Counted from the first letter of the stretch, positions 34,610 through 44,062 are shown. The stretch is 63,214 nucleotides of DNA from an uncultured Vampirovibrio sp. (GCA_910583725.1 CAJTXZ010000018.1:1-63214); one strand, 5' to 3'. A program made the numbers and translations. The notes: generated from the sequence alone by a model not told the origin.

Positions 34610-35533
34610 ATGAAAAGGAATACAAAAGGAATAATAAATGGTCTTGTTGGGGCTGTGAGCTATGGTACTAATCCATTATTCGCGCTTCCCCTTTTTACCT
34701 ATGGAATCGGGGTGAATTCCGTATTGTTTTACAGATATTTCTTTGCTGTGATAATTTATGGCGTTTGGATTAAATTTTTTAAGAAAATTTCCCTAAAAAT
34801 TAATGTTAAAGAGCTTGTTGTCCTTTTTATTTTGGGGCTTTTGTTCTCATTTTCATCACTAACGCTTTTTTTGGCTTTTAAGTATATTGAAGCAGGAATT
34901 GCCTGCACCATTTTGTTTATTTACCCTGTTATGGTCGCTATAATTATGGCTGCATTTTTTAGGGAAAAAATAACCAAAGGTATAGTTTTTTCAATACTTT
35001 TGACCTCAATCGGGATTGCACTCTTATACAAAGGCAAGCCGGGCGCGGCTTTAAATTTATATGGTGTAGTGCTTGTTTTATCTGCCTCATTATTTTATGC
35101 ACTTTATATGGTTGGCGTGAAGACTATTGGCGCTGTTAAACATATGAAAAGCGAAAAATTAAGCTTTTATGTTATGCTCTTCGGGCTTTTAGTGTATGTT
35201 TTTAATCTCAGGTTTTGTACAGAGCTTCAGAGCCTGGATAAGCCTATGATGTGGTTTTTTGCTCTTGCATTAGCAATTTTTCCAACCATTGTTTCGTTTG
35301 AAACCACAATTATTGCGATAAAACTTATAGGCTCAACCAAGACGGCAATTTTAGGGGCTTTAGAGCCCATAACTGCTTTGTTTTGCGGAATTGTATTTTT
35401 TGGTGAGCATTTGACGCCAAGAATAATTATTGGTGTATTATTGATTCTTATCGGTGTTTCAATAGTTGTTTTAAAGTCAAAGAACCGCTCCATTCAAGGG
35501 TTGAAGGTGCAAAAAAACCCGCCTTCCAAATAA
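34610..35533 (+). CDS. EamA/DMT-family membrane transporter
   Basis: The protein of ~307 residues has ten hydrophobic segments arranged as two EamA repeats (first IINGLVGAVSYGTNPLFALP..., second from GVVLVLSASLFYALYMVG). Family members export metabolites or amino acids. GSTKTAILGALEPITALFCG in the second repeat is the conserved x-P-x kink seen in DMT proteins. The substrate is unknown. ATG 34610 is chosen; an in-frame TTG at 34601 precedes it. It is convergent with the flavodoxin-like oxidoreductase gene, 10 bases apart. Confidence 0.88.
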   Translation: MKRNTKGIINGLVGAVSYGTNPLFALPLFTYGIGVNSVLFYRYFFAVIIYGVWIKFFKKISLKINVKELVVLFILGLLFSFSSLTLFLAFKYIEAGIACTILFIYPVMVAIIMAAFFREKITKGIVFSILLTSIGIALLYKGKPGAALNLYGVVLVLSASLFYALYMVGVKTIGAVKHMKSEKLSFYVMLFGLLVYVFNLRFCTELQSLDKPMMWFFALALAIFPTIVSFETTIIAIKLIGSTKTAILGALEPITALFCGIVFFGEHLTPRIIIGVLLILIGVSIVVLKSKNRSIQGLKVQKNPPSK

Positions 35534-35543
35534 AGTTTTGGCT

Positions 35544-36287
35544 TTACATTGATGCCATTTGCTTACCTGCCTCATAAGCGCTTTTTAGCTCTTTTGGAAA
35601 TATGTTTTGTCTTTGCCATTCTTTGTTATTAACATCCCAAATTTCTGCGTCATATTTGCTGTAATCACTGAATTGATAAGTGTTATAGCCACAAATTCTT
35701 TCAGGTTTTCTGTAAATTTTTTCAATCCAGCTTTCAAAAAGGCCTATCGGGCCTGAATTATTGGCCCTCAAATAATCATTTTCGAATATTTCTTTTGTAA
35801 CATTCATAGTGTAAATTACTGCAGTTCTTAGCTTTTTTGGGGCAATTGATGTAAAATCCTTGTCGTATCTGATGTTTGGAAATAAAAGTCTTTCTGTGAA
35901 TGATTTCATAACCCCTGAAACATCCCCGAAAAATATGGGTGTTGCAAATGCTATTCCATCTGAATGGCTGATATCATTGAGTATGGACGTTAGTTCATCT
36001 GAAAAAGCACATTTACCGTAGTTTTTGCCGTTTTTTAATTTGCAAGCAAAACATTCTCTGCAGCCCTTAAAATTCAAGTTGTTTAAATAAACTATTCTGG
36101 CCTCACCGCCTTTTTCTTCGACACCTTTCTTGAAGCTTTGGCACATTTTATCGGTGTTTTGGCCTTTTCTTGGGGATGAATTGATTATATATATTTTGCA
36201 CTGTTTTTGTGTTCCGCTTTCTTTACAATCATTTGGGAGTGCGGATTTTGCCTGTATTGTACTATGATTTACTTCTATCTTTGTCAT
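35544..36287 (-). CDS. Flavodoxin-fold NADPH-dependent FMN reductase-like protein
   Basis: The 247-residue protein has a flavodoxin-like fold: IINSSPRKGQNTDKM (phosphate-binding loop of the flavin site), then a cysteine block CRECFACKLKNGKNYGKC and IAFATPIFFGDVSGVMKSF (the second FMN loop). The CxxCxxC block resembles iron-sulfur flavoproteins (Isf-like). A ~30-residue N-terminal extension precedes the fold. ATG 36287 is preceded by AAGGAGAAAA; longer in-frame readings run antisense through the hxlR-like gene and are not used. It is divergent from an HxlR regulator, which by family habit probably controls it. Confidence 0.85.
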   Translation of the reverse strand: MTKIEVNHSTIQAKSALPNDCKESGTQKQCKIYIINSSPRKGQNTDKMCQSFKKGVEEKGGEARIVYLNNLNFKGCRECFACKLKNGKNYGKCAFSDELTSILNDISHSDGIAFATPIFFGDVSGVMKSFTERLLFPNIRYDKDFTSIAPKKLRTAVIYTMNVTKEIFENDYLRANNSGPIGLFESWIEKIYRKPERICGYNTYQFSDYSKYDAEIWDVNNKEWQRQNIFPKELKSAYEAGKQMASM

Positions 36288-36327
36288 GGTTTTCTCCTTA
36301 TATTTCGTATTGTATATATTTTTATTA

Positions 36328-36352
36328 TTTTTACAAGTATTTACTTTTTTGT
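36328..36352. promoter_or_regulatory. Shared 25-bp element in the first HxlR divergent region
   Basis: TTTTTACAAG-N-AT-N-TACTTTTTTGT, identical at 23 of 25 positions to 47082-47106 in the second HxlR region. On the minus strand it contains TTGTAA, which with TACAAT 16 bases further makes a promoter for the flavoprotein gene. Binding by HxlR is inferred. Confidence 0.6.
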
Positions 36353-36390
36353 TATATACTATACAAAATGATAAAATTAAGGTATAACTT

Positions 36391-36726
36391 ATGAAGAACC
36401 GTATTGAAAATTTTAATTGCCCTGTGGGTGTCACACTTTCTGTTATTGGCGGTAAATATAAGGCTGTGATTGTCTGGTATTTGCATAAAGAGGGAGTTTT
36501 AAGGTATAGTGCGCTGCAGAAAATTTTAACCGGTGTTACCCCAAAGATGCTTATAGCGCAGCTTCGGGAACTTGAGGCTGATGGTGTCATTGAAAGGCAG
36601 GTATATCCTGTTATTCCGCCAAAGGTTGAATATTCGCTTAGTGAGCTTGGCAAAAGTCTTGTGCCCCTTTTGATTGAGATGAAAAAATGGGGTGAATTTT
36701 ATTGCAGCCAACAAGGTCTGGTTTAA
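36391..36726 (+). CDS. HxlR-family winged-helix regulator, copy 1
   Basis: The 111-residue MarR-like winged-helix protein of the HxlR family has CPVGVTLSVIGGKYKAVIVW with the conserved N-terminal Cys (redox or aldehyde sensing in relatives) and GGKYK turn. Then VTPKMLIAQLRELEADGVIERQ is the recognition helix and wing. It is divergent from the flavodoxin-like reductase gene, the usual HxlR arrangement for stress- or electrophile-inducible control. A second HxlR is encoded ~11 kb away with a matching operator. No clear Shine-Dalgarno is seen. Confidence 0.9.
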   Translation: MKNRIENFNCPVGVTLSVIGGKYKAVIVWYLHKEGVLRYSALQKILTGVTPKMLIAQLRELEADGVIERQVYPVIPPKVEYSLSELGKSLVPLLIEMKKWGEFYCSQQGLV

Positions 36727-36837
36727 TTTTTTTGGCTAAAAACCTGGTATAGATTGAACGGTGCGCTTTTTGTATTTATAAGTGTAAAATTAATGTTAAA
36801 ACGGCCTTTTTAGGCGCGAAAACTTTTCCCTTTTGCC

Positions 36838-36865
36838 TTAAAAGCCTTGTATTAAGGGCTTTTAA
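36838..36865. terminator. Hairpin between hxlR copy 1 and the MCE gene
   Basis: TTAAAAGCCTT pairs with AAGGGCTTTTAA with one bulge. A weak T-rich tail follows on the plus strand. It lies between convergent genes and probably ends the hxlR transcript. Confidence 0.45.
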
Positions 36866-36902
36866 ATGTTGTTTCATTAGACAGCCTTGTCTTATGCGGG
36901 GT

Positions 36903-37547
36903 TTATTTGTGTTTTGTAAAATTTATAGCTTTATCAAGCTCTAGTTCCAGTTTTTTTAGGTTTTTAATTTGTTTTTGTATTTTTTTCTCTTCGTTTAGTG
37001 CTTTGTCCAGTGCAATGTCAGTATTTTCAGTGAAATCGGGCATATCTGATATTGCTTTTACAGCCCCCAAGGTGTTTTCGGGCGTTAAGACTGCCACAAA
37101 CTGCCTAATGCAGGCTAAAACCTCCCTCACATCATTGAATGCATCTGCAAAATCTGAAATTCTGAGTGCGTCTGTCGCTATAATGCCTTTTATATCGGGG
37201 TCATTAGTTTTAGGTGGCATAATTTCGATTGATTTTGAGCCGCCAAGCCCGTTGTACTCTACCTTTGCGACTGCACCGTCAGGGATTCTTGTGTTTGGCT
37301 TTGTGACAACGATTTGGCACAAGATTTTGTCATTATCACGCGTCAGGTTCCTCACGTGCCCTACAATTATGCCCATAAGCCTTACCGGAGAGCCTTTTAT
37401 AATGCTGTCTATGTCGTGAAATTCGATTGTATAAAGGTTTGGTTTCACCATTTTGTTATAATATATGGTGTGTGCTGTCAAAACGCTTGCTACGACAAGG
37501 AAAAGCAGGATTGAAATTTCTATAATGCGTTCTTTTTTGATTTTCAA
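36903..37547 (-). CDS. MlaD/MCE-domain protein
   Basis: The 214-residue protein has a single N-terminal membrane anchor (IIEISILLFLVVASVLTAH), then an MCE domain: YTIEFHDIDSIIKGSPVRLMG followed by VGHVRNL, the core of lipid-trafficking MlaD/Mce proteins. A helical C-terminal tail follows (EEKKIQKQIKNLKKLELELD). Normally such proteins pair with MlaE permease and MlaF ATPase, which are not adjacent here. The start is a TTG overlapping the cobO stop codon by 4 bases, with AGGGG upstream, so the two are translationally coupled. Confidence 0.85.
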   Translation of the reverse strand: MKIKKERIIEISILLFLVVASVLTAHTIYYNKMVKPNLYTIEFHDIDSIIKGSPVRLMGIIVGHVRNLTRDNDKILCQIVVTKPNTRIPDGAVAKVEYNGLGGSKSIEIMPPKTNDPDIKGIIATDALRISDFADAFNDVREVLACIRQFVAVLTPENTLGAVKAISDMPDFTENTDIALDKALNEEKKIQKQIKNLKKLELELDKAINFTKHK

Positions 37548-38113
37548 TATTCAACCCCTTCTCTAGCCTCAACACCTATGTCCCAGTAGTGTTTTACGGG
37601 TTTTATTTCAGAGACAAGGTGTGCTGCTTCAATAATTTTTTCGTGTGCATTGCGCCCTGTGAGCACAATTTCTACCCCTTTAGGCTTGTTTTTTAAGGTA
37701 TTAAGCATATCTTCGACGTCAATAAGCCCCAAATCTATTGCTATATTTGCCTCATCAAGGATTACAAGTTCATATTCGCAATTTTTTATGGCATTTTTTG
37801 CAAATGCCCATCCCTTTTGAATTTCAGCCTTATCGTCCTCATTCATATTGTTTTTGTATACAATCCTGTTAAGGCCTGCATTTATTACTTTGAAGCGGCT
37901 TTTTATATCGTCTGAAAGGTTTGAAAACGAGTGAATTTCGCCATAATCCGAGCCGCCTTTTGTAAACATTACGATAAGCACTTTCCAGCCGCGGCCAAGG
38001 GCTCTTAGCGCTAAACCAAGACTGGCGGTGGTTTTGCCTTTGCCATCACCTGTGTAAACCTGTATATACCCGATTTTATTGAAACACGGGTTGTGAAGTG
38101 TGTTTTCTTCCAT
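37544..38113 (-). CDS. cobO: Corrinoid adenosyltransferase (CobO/BtuR type)
   Basis: The 189-residue enzyme adenosylates cob(I)alamin with ATP. The P-loop TGDGKGKTTASLGLALRALG is near the N-terminus; VILDEANIAIDLGLI and VEIVLTGRNAHEKIIEAAHLVSEIKPVKH are characteristic of CobA/CobO. The C-terminus AREGVEY matches the family's conserved ARxGIE(Y/F). No other cobalamin genes are nearby, so salvage is likely. There is no Shine-Dalgarno; minus-strand TATGAT ends 11 bases before the ATG, the same spacing as at the lipoprotein gene. Confidence 0.92.
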   Translation of the reverse strand: MEENTLHNPCFNKIGYIQVYTGDGKGKTTASLGLALRALGRGWKVLIVMFTKGGSDYGEIHSFSNLSDDIKSRFKVINAGLNRIVYKNNMNEDDKAEIQKGWAFAKNAIKNCEYELVILDEANIAIDLGLIDVEDMLNTLKNKPKGVEIVLTGRNAHEKIIEAAHLVSEIKPVKHYWDIGVEAREGVEY

Positions 38114-38296
38114 ATTAAAATTTTATCATAAAAATTTATTGTAGAAATTAGCCTTAAAGGCAGGTGTGGGTTGGGTTTTTACCGTGCATTGGTGAAAAGT
38201 GTTGCGCCATCAGGGTTTTCACAAAAAATGTTAGAAAAAATTTGCACGTGGAACAATAAAACATGTGCTTAGTTAAATTTAAGGCTTAATTTTACT

Positions 38297-38818
38297 ATGT
38301 CAATTTCCCCAATTTCCGCATCCAGCCTGTATCAGGAGCAAATTAATTATTTTTTGTATGCAACCCGAACAGACTACTCCTCTGTTTCTGATTTGCTTGC
38401 GCTGTATGGCGTGAAAGCCAGTGGGGACGCTCAAAAAGACCTTGAAAAATTACAGGAAATCCAGACAAAAACAGCTGTCGAGAATAAACAAAGCCTCCAA
38501 GAGGATGACAAGACGGCTGAAAGCAGCTCCGGGTCTACATTTAGGATATGGTACAGTATAATGTACCAACTCGGGCTTGAGCCAACAGGCAGTCCTGAAA
38601 AGGATTTCAAGGAAATCATGGAAAGCCTTGTTGACAAAATCCGCGCTGCAAAAAACGAAGGCGAATATAATGAATATATGGGCCTAATCGACCTAGTAGA
38701 GGGGCTTTTCATCTCTTCCGGGGTGAAAATCAGCGATATAACTGCGGATTCGGTTTCAATCGGCGAAACGATGGATATACTTGCAAATTACGGCAAAGCA
38801 TCGGTTGAAACCGCATAA
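38297..38818 (+). CDS. Hypothetical protein with repeated G-x-x-x-S/T-G motif
   Basis: The 173-residue protein has no signal peptide or membrane segment. Two internal motifs correspond: LYGVKASGDAQKDLEKLQEI (residues ~35-54) and LGLEPTGSPEKDFKEIMESL (~93-112), i.e. GxxxxGxxxxDxxxIxxxL. Similar LGLxPTGSxxxD motifs occur in uncharacterised proteins of several bacteria. The N-terminus MSISPISASSLYQ is Ser-rich. It is convergent with the radical SAM gene, 32 bases apart. Function unknown. Confidence 0.6.
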   Translation: MSISPISASSLYQEQINYFLYATRTDYSSVSDLLALYGVKASGDAQKDLEKLQEIQTKTAVENKQSLQEDDKTAESSSGSTFRIWYSIMYQLGLEPTGSPEKDFKEIMESLVDKIRAAKNEGEYNEYMGLIDLVEGLFISSGVKISDITADSVSIGETMDILANYGKASVETA

Positions 38819-38850
38819 AATAAGCAAAATCGACATAATATTGTAATTTT

Positions 38851-40404
38851 TTAAGAGTTCAAGGCGCCTGATTCCATTAGGCGCTTTTTGAGCATAGGAG
38901 CGGTTTTCACGTCTATAAAGCTCCAAGGCAGCGGCTCATCAAGGTTTTCAGGGATGGGAAGTTTTGCGTGCGATTCTAAGCCGGGTAAAATTCCCTCTTT
39001 TGCCATTTGGCGCCAAGTTTGCTTGAATGCACCCAGGTTGCCCCCGTTTTCATTGACTTTCAGCAAATACGATGAGAGCGAAATGCCCGTCCTGGAGAGG
39101 ATTGCTTGTATTAAATCCCAGTCAACGCTTGTTGGACGCAGGTTTATGCCTAATTTAGAAATTTTATTTTTCAATTTTGTTAATTTAACGCTTAATTCCT
39201 TGCTATCAGCCTTTTTTATCCGCTCAAAAGGTGTGTGAGCCTTGGGAATAAAGGATGATACGCTAAGAGTGAGCTCAAATCCTTTATTGGCCTCCTTTAA
39301 GCGCTTCATTAAATTTATAAGTGCATCAATATCTTCATCGGTTTCTGTTGGAAGTCCAATCATAGCATATATTTTAAGCCCTTTTAACCCAAACTTCCTC
39401 GCGTTTTCAACGGTTTTTAGGATTTGCTCATCCGATAAGTCTTTATTTATAACCTTTCTAAGCCTTTCACTTCCTGCTTCTACGGCTATAGTGGCGGTTT
39501 TCTGGCCGCACTCAACAAGGGTCCTTATTACATTTTCGTCTGTAAGGTCCGCCCTGAGCGAGGATAACGTCAATTCTACAGGGCTTTTTTCATTCTTTTT
39601 TCTTATGTATTCTAAAATTTTATCAAAATCCGGATGGCCTGCAACGTATGCCCCAAGAAGCGCTATTTTATTGGTATATTGAAGCCCTAAGTCAATTGCA
39701 TCAAGAATTTTATCAAGCGGGGCGTACCTCACAGGCAGGTTTAGCCAGCTTGCAAGGCAGAAATTGCAGGTTTTCGGACATCCTCTTTCAATTTCTATTA
39801 TAAATGTATCCTTAAAATAGCTTTTATCGCTCAAAATTGGTGTATAGACCGGTTCTTCGATAGTCTCTGTCATTTTTGTGATAGTTTTCTCTTTGCCGAA
39901 TTTAGGCACCCAAATTCCTTCTATTTCAGACAGGGCCTTTAATTTGGCTTCTCTTGTATCATTTCTTTTTTCTACTAAAACCTGAAAAACCTGGTTAAAT
40001 GTGCTTTTAGCGTCTCCTATGCTTACAAAATCGTAAAAATCTTCAAAAGGTACCGGGTTTGCAGTCATAACAGGCCCTCCGGCGAATACAAGCGGGCAAT
40101 CTTCCCCTCTGTCTTTGTAAAGCGGCGGTATGTTATATTTTAAAAGCATTTTCATAATGGTTAAAATATCTATTTCAAAAGAGTTTGAAAAGCCCAGTAC
40201 ATCTATGTCTTTGACGTTTGCTATTGTGGTTTTTGTATCTGCATAAATTCTTTCGGCGAAGATATTTTCCATTAAATCAAGCTGTTTAAAGATTGAAAGA
40301 AAACCTAAAGATGCCATTGCAAAACTTTCAATGGCAGGAAAAGCAAACCATACGTTGATTTTCGGGTCTTTGTTTTGTGGTCTTTCGTATAAAAATTTTT
40401 CCAT
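38851..40404 (-). CDS. B12-binding-like radical SAM protein
   Basis: The 517-residue protein has an N-terminal cobalamin-binding-like (Rossmann) region (~1-170; VLGFSNSFEIDILTIMKMLL, VFAGGPVMTANPVPFEDF) followed by a radical SAM barrel with the cluster motif ERGCPKTCNFC (C-x3-C-x2-C). It continues through TIAVEAGSERLRKVINKDLS and AMIGLPTETDEDIDALINL. It resembles the uncharacterised radical SAM group near TIGR03960 rather than a known MiaB/RimO enzyme; no TRAM domain is seen. Substrate unknown. It starts 5 bases after the AI-2E transporter gene, so they form an operon. Confidence 0.85.
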   Translation of the reverse strand: MEKFLYERPQNKDPKINVWFAFPAIESFAMASLGFLSIFKQLDLMENIFAERIYADTKTTIANVKDIDVLGFSNSFEIDILTIMKMLLKYNIPPLYKDRGEDCPLVFAGGPVMTANPVPFEDFYDFVSIGDAKSTFNQVFQVLVEKRNDTREAKLKALSEIEGIWVPKFGKEKTITKMTETIEEPVYTPILSDKSYFKDTFIIEIERGCPKTCNFCLASWLNLPVRYAPLDKILDAIDLGLQYTNKIALLGAYVAGHPDFDKILEYIRKKNEKSPVELTLSSLRADLTDENVIRTLVECGQKTATIAVEAGSERLRKVINKDLSDEQILKTVENARKFGLKGLKIYAMIGLPTETDEDIDALINLMKRLKEANKGFELTLSVSSFIPKAHTPFERIKKADSKELSVKLTKLKNKISKLGINLRPTSVDWDLIQAILSRTGISLSSYLLKVNENGGNLGAFKQTWRQMAKEGILPGLESHAKLPIPENLDEPLPWSFIDVKTAPMLKKRLMESGALNS

Positions 40405-40409
40405 ATTTT

Positions 40410-41501
40410 TTATGTTTTTTCTTTCATATTTATGGGTTTTATGTAAAGTTCATCCACCAAAACGCAGACTATACTTGCAATTGCCGGTGCAAGAACAACG
40501 CCCCAGAAACCCATAAATTTTGCCCCTATAAGAAGTGAAACTATGATTAAAAGCGGGTGTGTATCCATAAATTTTCCGAATAGAATCGGCCGGAATATCT
40601 GATTTTGCAGCCATTGGGCTATCATCATAATGATAAATGTCAGTATGACATAGAAAAGGCCGCCGCTGATTGCCATATACAGGGCAATTCCAACGGCAAT
40701 TGTTGCGCCTATAACAGGAATTATATCAAGTATACAGGCTAAGAAACCTATTAAAAGGGCGTTTGAGTGGCCTATTAAAAGAAGTCCTATAAAGGTAAAT
40801 AAACCTACAACAATCATTGATAAAGCCTGTGCAAATACGTAGCCTCCGACTTTTGTTCTTATGGAATCAAGGATATGTGCGGCTTTTTTCTTAAACTTTG
40901 GCGGGAAAAACTCTAAAAACCTTTTTACCATAAGTTTTTCGTCGTATGAGAAGTAGAAAACCATTATGGCTACTGCGATTGAACCGGTTAGGGAACTTGC
41001 TATTAATTTTGAAAAATCCATTCCTTTTGATACGAGTTCGCTTGTAAGGTTTGTTATATCTGTGTTTGCTGTGTTAATCATATCAGAATTGATATATTTT
41101 GAAAGAAGTATTCCAAAATGCTTTGTATGGAGGAAGGTTTGTAAGTTTTGTATGTATTCAGGGATGTTTTTTATAAAGACTATACCTTGTTTAATTGTGA
41201 GGGTTAAAAGCGGGATGAAGATTACCAAAATGCCCAAAAGAAGCAATAGAAGGACGAGGCTGACTGCCAAAACCCTTGGCATATATTTTTGCAATTTATT
41301 TACAAGAGGGTCTATGGCACAGGTGATGATAAAGGCCACAAACAACATTAGCGCTATATCCAGAATGTTTGATAAAAAAATTAGGACCAAAACCAGCATT
41401 ATTGCAAAGATTATATTTTTATATGTCAAAAGGCTTGAATTTGAAGATTCTGCCTGATTTTCAAGAATTTCCGTGTTTTGATTTTCGCTCTTTTCTTCCA
41501 A
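40410..41501 (-). CDS. AI-2E/PerM family permease-like membrane protein
   Basis: The 363-residue protein has about eight membrane segments; it starts with a hydrophilic ~22 residues, then YKNIIFAIMLVLVLIFLSN. The family signature region VGGYVFAQALSMIVVGLFTF and LLIGFLACILDIIPVIGATI is present, as is the conserved N-terminal FITCAIDPLVNKLQKYMPR. Members are proposed exporters or Na+/H+ antiporters; no substrate is deducible. AAGGAGAACTTTTT precedes the ATG. It heads a two-gene operon with the radical SAM protein. Confidence 0.88.
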   Translation of the reverse strand: MEEKSENQNTEILENQAESSNSSLLTYKNIIFAIMLVLVLIFLSNILDIALMLFVAFIITCAIDPLVNKLQKYMPRVLAVSLVLLLLLLGILVIFIPLLTLTIKQGIVFIKNIPEYIQNLQTFLHTKHFGILLSKYINSDMINTANTDITNLTSELVSKGMDFSKLIASSLTGSIAVAIMVFYFSYDEKLMVKRFLEFFPPKFKKKAAHILDSIRTKVGGYVFAQALSMIVVGLFTFIGLLLIGHSNALLIGFLACILDIIPVIGATIAVGIALYMAISGGLFYVILTFIIMMIAQWLQNQIFRPILFGKFMDTHPLLIIVSLLIGAKFMGFWGVVLAPAIASIVCVLVDELYIKPINMKEKT

Positions 41502-41576
41502 AAAAGTTCTCCTTTATTATTGAATTATCTTTATGTTACAATTTATACAAAGATTTAGCAAGGAGTTAAGAAGATA

Positions 41577-42896
41577 ATGCCGGATAAAACAGTGAATCAG
41601 AATATAAGGCCGTTAAATACAAAAATCAACGAGAAGGGAAATCTTGAAATTTCGGGGTGTGACACGGTTGAATTGGCTGAAAAGTATGGTACGCCTTTAT
41701 ATGTTATGGATGAAGTTACGCTTAGAACTATTGCAAAACAATATAAAGAGGCATTCAGTGATTATAAAAAAGTGAATATGATGTATGCTTCAAAGGCTTT
41801 AATGACGGCGCAAATAGCTAAAATTCTTCACTCAGAGGGTTTTGGTTTTGATGTTGTTTCAGGCGGTGAGATTTTTACTGTTAATAAAGCCGGTGTAAAT
41901 ATGGAAATGACAACATTTAATGGAAATAACAAAACAACGGATGAACTGCTTTTGGCTTTGGAATTAGGCGTTGGACGTGTCAGTGTTGATAATTTTTTAG
42001 AATTATCTTTATTAAATGAGGTTGCAAAATCTTTTGATAAGGTGCAGAAGGTGCTTTTAAGGATAACTCCGGGGATTGAATGCCATACGCATGAGTACAT
42101 CCAGACCGGGCACCTTGATTCTAAGTTTGGTTTTGATTTGGTGCAGATTGATGAAGCGGTTGAGCTTATAATGAATGAGTTTACAAACCTTGAAATTATG
42201 GGGCTTCATGCGCATATCGGCTCGCAGATTTTTGAAACGCAGGTTTATTATGATGAAATCGGTGTTTTATTAAAGGAATTAAAGAGGATAAACGATAAAT
42301 TTAATTTAAATCTTAATGAAATGAATATAGGCGGAGGCCTTGGAATCACTTATACTGAGGCTGATTGCCCGCCTTCTGTATATGAAATAGCAAGTGTAAT
42401 CAAGAAATCAATAAAAGACCACTGTGAAATGTATGATTTAGATGAACCTGTTTTATATATTGAGCCCGGCCGTTCTATGGTGGGCACTGCGGGTGTGACA
42501 CTTTATACAATAGGTTCTTCAAAACAGGTGCCAAACGGCAGAAGATATGTTGCTGTGGATGGCGGAATGGCAGATAACCCGAGGCCATCTATGTATGGGG
42601 CTAAATATGAGGCTGTGATTGCAAATAAGAAGGAAGAGGATAAGCCGCAGAAGGTTACAGTGGCAGGTAGGTTCTGTGAATCAGGCGATATTTTGATTAA
42701 GGATATAGAATTAAATTCACCGACTGCCGGGGATATTTTGTGTGTGTTTAATACCGGTGCTTATGGGTATTCCATGTCAAGCAATTACAACAGGGTATTA
42801 AAGCCCAAGATGGTACTTGTAAATAATTCTCAATCTGATATTATAGTTAAAAGGGAGACATATCAGCAATTAACCCAAAATGATGTTATCCTTTAG
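41577..42896 (+). CDS. lysA: Diaminopimelate decarboxylase
   Basis: LysA decarboxylates meso-diaminopimelate to lysine. The 439-residue alanine-racemase-fold PLP enzyme has MMYASKALMTAQIAKIL (PLP lysine), GLHAHIGSQIFE (His), MNIGGGLGITYTE (PLP phosphate Gly-rich loop), YIEPGRSMVGTAG and GRFCESGDIL (active-site Cys-Glu from the other subunit). AAGGAGTTAAGAAGATA precedes the ATG as a good ribosome site. It is divergent from the AI-2E transporter gene and 58 bases ahead of cdaA. Confidence 0.96.
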   Translation: MPDKTVNQNIRPLNTKINEKGNLEISGCDTVELAEKYGTPLYVMDEVTLRTIAKQYKEAFSDYKKVNMMYASKALMTAQIAKILHSEGFGFDVVSGGEIFTVNKAGVNMEMTTFNGNNKTTDELLLALELGVGRVSVDNFLELSLLNEVAKSFDKVQKVLLRITPGIECHTHEYIQTGHLDSKFGFDLVQIDEAVELIMNEFTNLEIMGLHAHIGSQIFETQVYYDEIGVLLKELKRINDKFNLNLNEMNIGGGLGITYTEADCPPSVYEIASVIKKSIKDHCEMYDLDEPVLYIEPGRSMVGTAGVTLYTIGSSKQVPNGRRYVAVDGGMADNPRPSMYGAKYEAVIANKKEEDKPQKVTVAGRFCESGDILIKDIELNSPTAGDILCVFNTGAYGYSMSSNYNRVLKPKMVLVNNSQSDIIVKRETYQQLTQNDVIL

Positions 42897-42954
42897 TCTG
42901 TATCAATTAATTTGGCGGAATTTTAGTAAAATTTAGCATAGGAAGGCGCAAACA

Positions 42955-43863
42955 TTGGATTTTTCATACATTTACCAATATTTGCTTAGGCAGTTTTATG
43001 AGCTTGCCCATTCATTTGCCGGGGCGCAGCTTGGGATAAATGTTGCCGAAATAGTTGTCCTTTCTTTGATTTTGATTTTTTTATACAATAAATACATCAA
43101 GGGCACGCACTCTGAAAGCCTTGTGAGGGGCATATTTGCGCTTCTTATTATGTGGCTTTTTTCTGAATTTTTGATAAGGATTAATCTTCAAATATTCGGT
43201 GTGTTTTTAAAAACCCTTGTGTCTGTTGTGACAGTCAGTCTTATTGTTATTTTTCAGCCTGAATTGAGGCGGTTTTTGGGCTACATCGGCCAGAATGATT
43301 TTTTAACAAAAATATTATTCGGTAAAAAAACATTCGAAAAAAGGGGTGGAAACATTGATGTAGTCAAGGAATTAATTGAAACAATAAAATATTTGTCAAA
43401 GTCAAGAATCGGCGGGTTAATTGTTCTTCAAAAAGAGGATAAGGCTCTGAATCATTCGGATGTTGGCGTAGAGATTAATGGTAATCTGTCTCAGGAATTA
43501 TTGCTTACAATATTTCACCCAAATACGCCATTGCATGACGGTGCTGTTGTTGTATGCAATGATGTGGTGCAGTCTGCCGGGGTTTTGCTTCCTTTGACTG
43601 AGGACCCTAAACTAAGCTGGAGATACGGTACAAGGCACAGAGCAGCTATTGGCATTACTGAAATTTCAGACTGTGCGTGCATTGTGGTTTCAGAAGAAAC
43701 GGGCGATGTTTCTATTGCAATTGACGGGGTTTTAAAAAAATATGATGATTTGGGCAGCATAAAAGTAGATTTAGAGCGTATTTTGGGCCTAAAAGAGGAA
43801 GATGATACGCAAAAATCATATGTGTTTAAGTTTGAAAACATTTTGCCTGCAAAGAAGAAGTAA
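42955..43863 (+). CDS. cdaA: Diadenylate cyclase (c-di-AMP synthase), CdaA type
   Basis: CdaA makes the second messenger c-di-AMP, which governs potassium and turgor homeostasis. The 302-residue protein has three N-terminal membrane segments (VVLSLILIFLYNKYI, SLVRGIFALLIMWLFSEF, TVSLIVIFQPELRRFLG) and a DisA_N domain with both catalytic motifs: PLHDGAVVVCND (DGA) and GTRHRAAIGITE (RHR). The start is a TTG with GGAAGG 8 bases upstream. No CdaR partner is adjacent; lysA lies just upstream. A K+-dependent-type pyrophosphatase is also encoded in the window, but linkage is speculation. Confidence 0.95.
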   Translation: MDFSYIYQYLLRQFYELAHSFAGAQLGINVAEIVVLSLILIFLYNKYIKGTHSESLVRGIFALLIMWLFSEFLIRINLQIFGVFLKTLVSVVTVSLIVIFQPELRRFLGYIGQNDFLTKILFGKKTFEKRGGNIDVVKELIETIKYLSKSRIGGLIVLQKEDKALNHSDVGVEINGNLSQELLLTIFHPNTPLHDGAVVVCNDVVQSAGVLLPLTEDPKLSWRYGTRHRAAIGITEISDCACIVVSEETGDVSIAIDGVLKKYDDLGSIKVDLERILGLKEEDDTQKSYVFKFENILPAKKK

Positions 43864-44062
43864 TATTGCCTGTTTTTATGGGTGCAAAAGCACGGGTTAT
43901 GGCTTATTTTATATTTGCGGCTTTGAGCTAATGATAGTGTTTGTTTTTAAATGTAGTTATTTTGTGTAAAACCCGTAATTAAACTTAACGGTAATGTTTT
44001 GGCAGAGTAAATATTTTATTATTAAATGTGTTAGAGTGGTATGACTGAATGTGCTGATTTTT

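Noticed and set aside
36288..36653. Long N-terminal extension of the flavodoxin-like gene
   Set aside because: It would run antisense through the HxlR gene and the divergent promoter; the ATG at 36287 has a strong Shine-Dalgarno.
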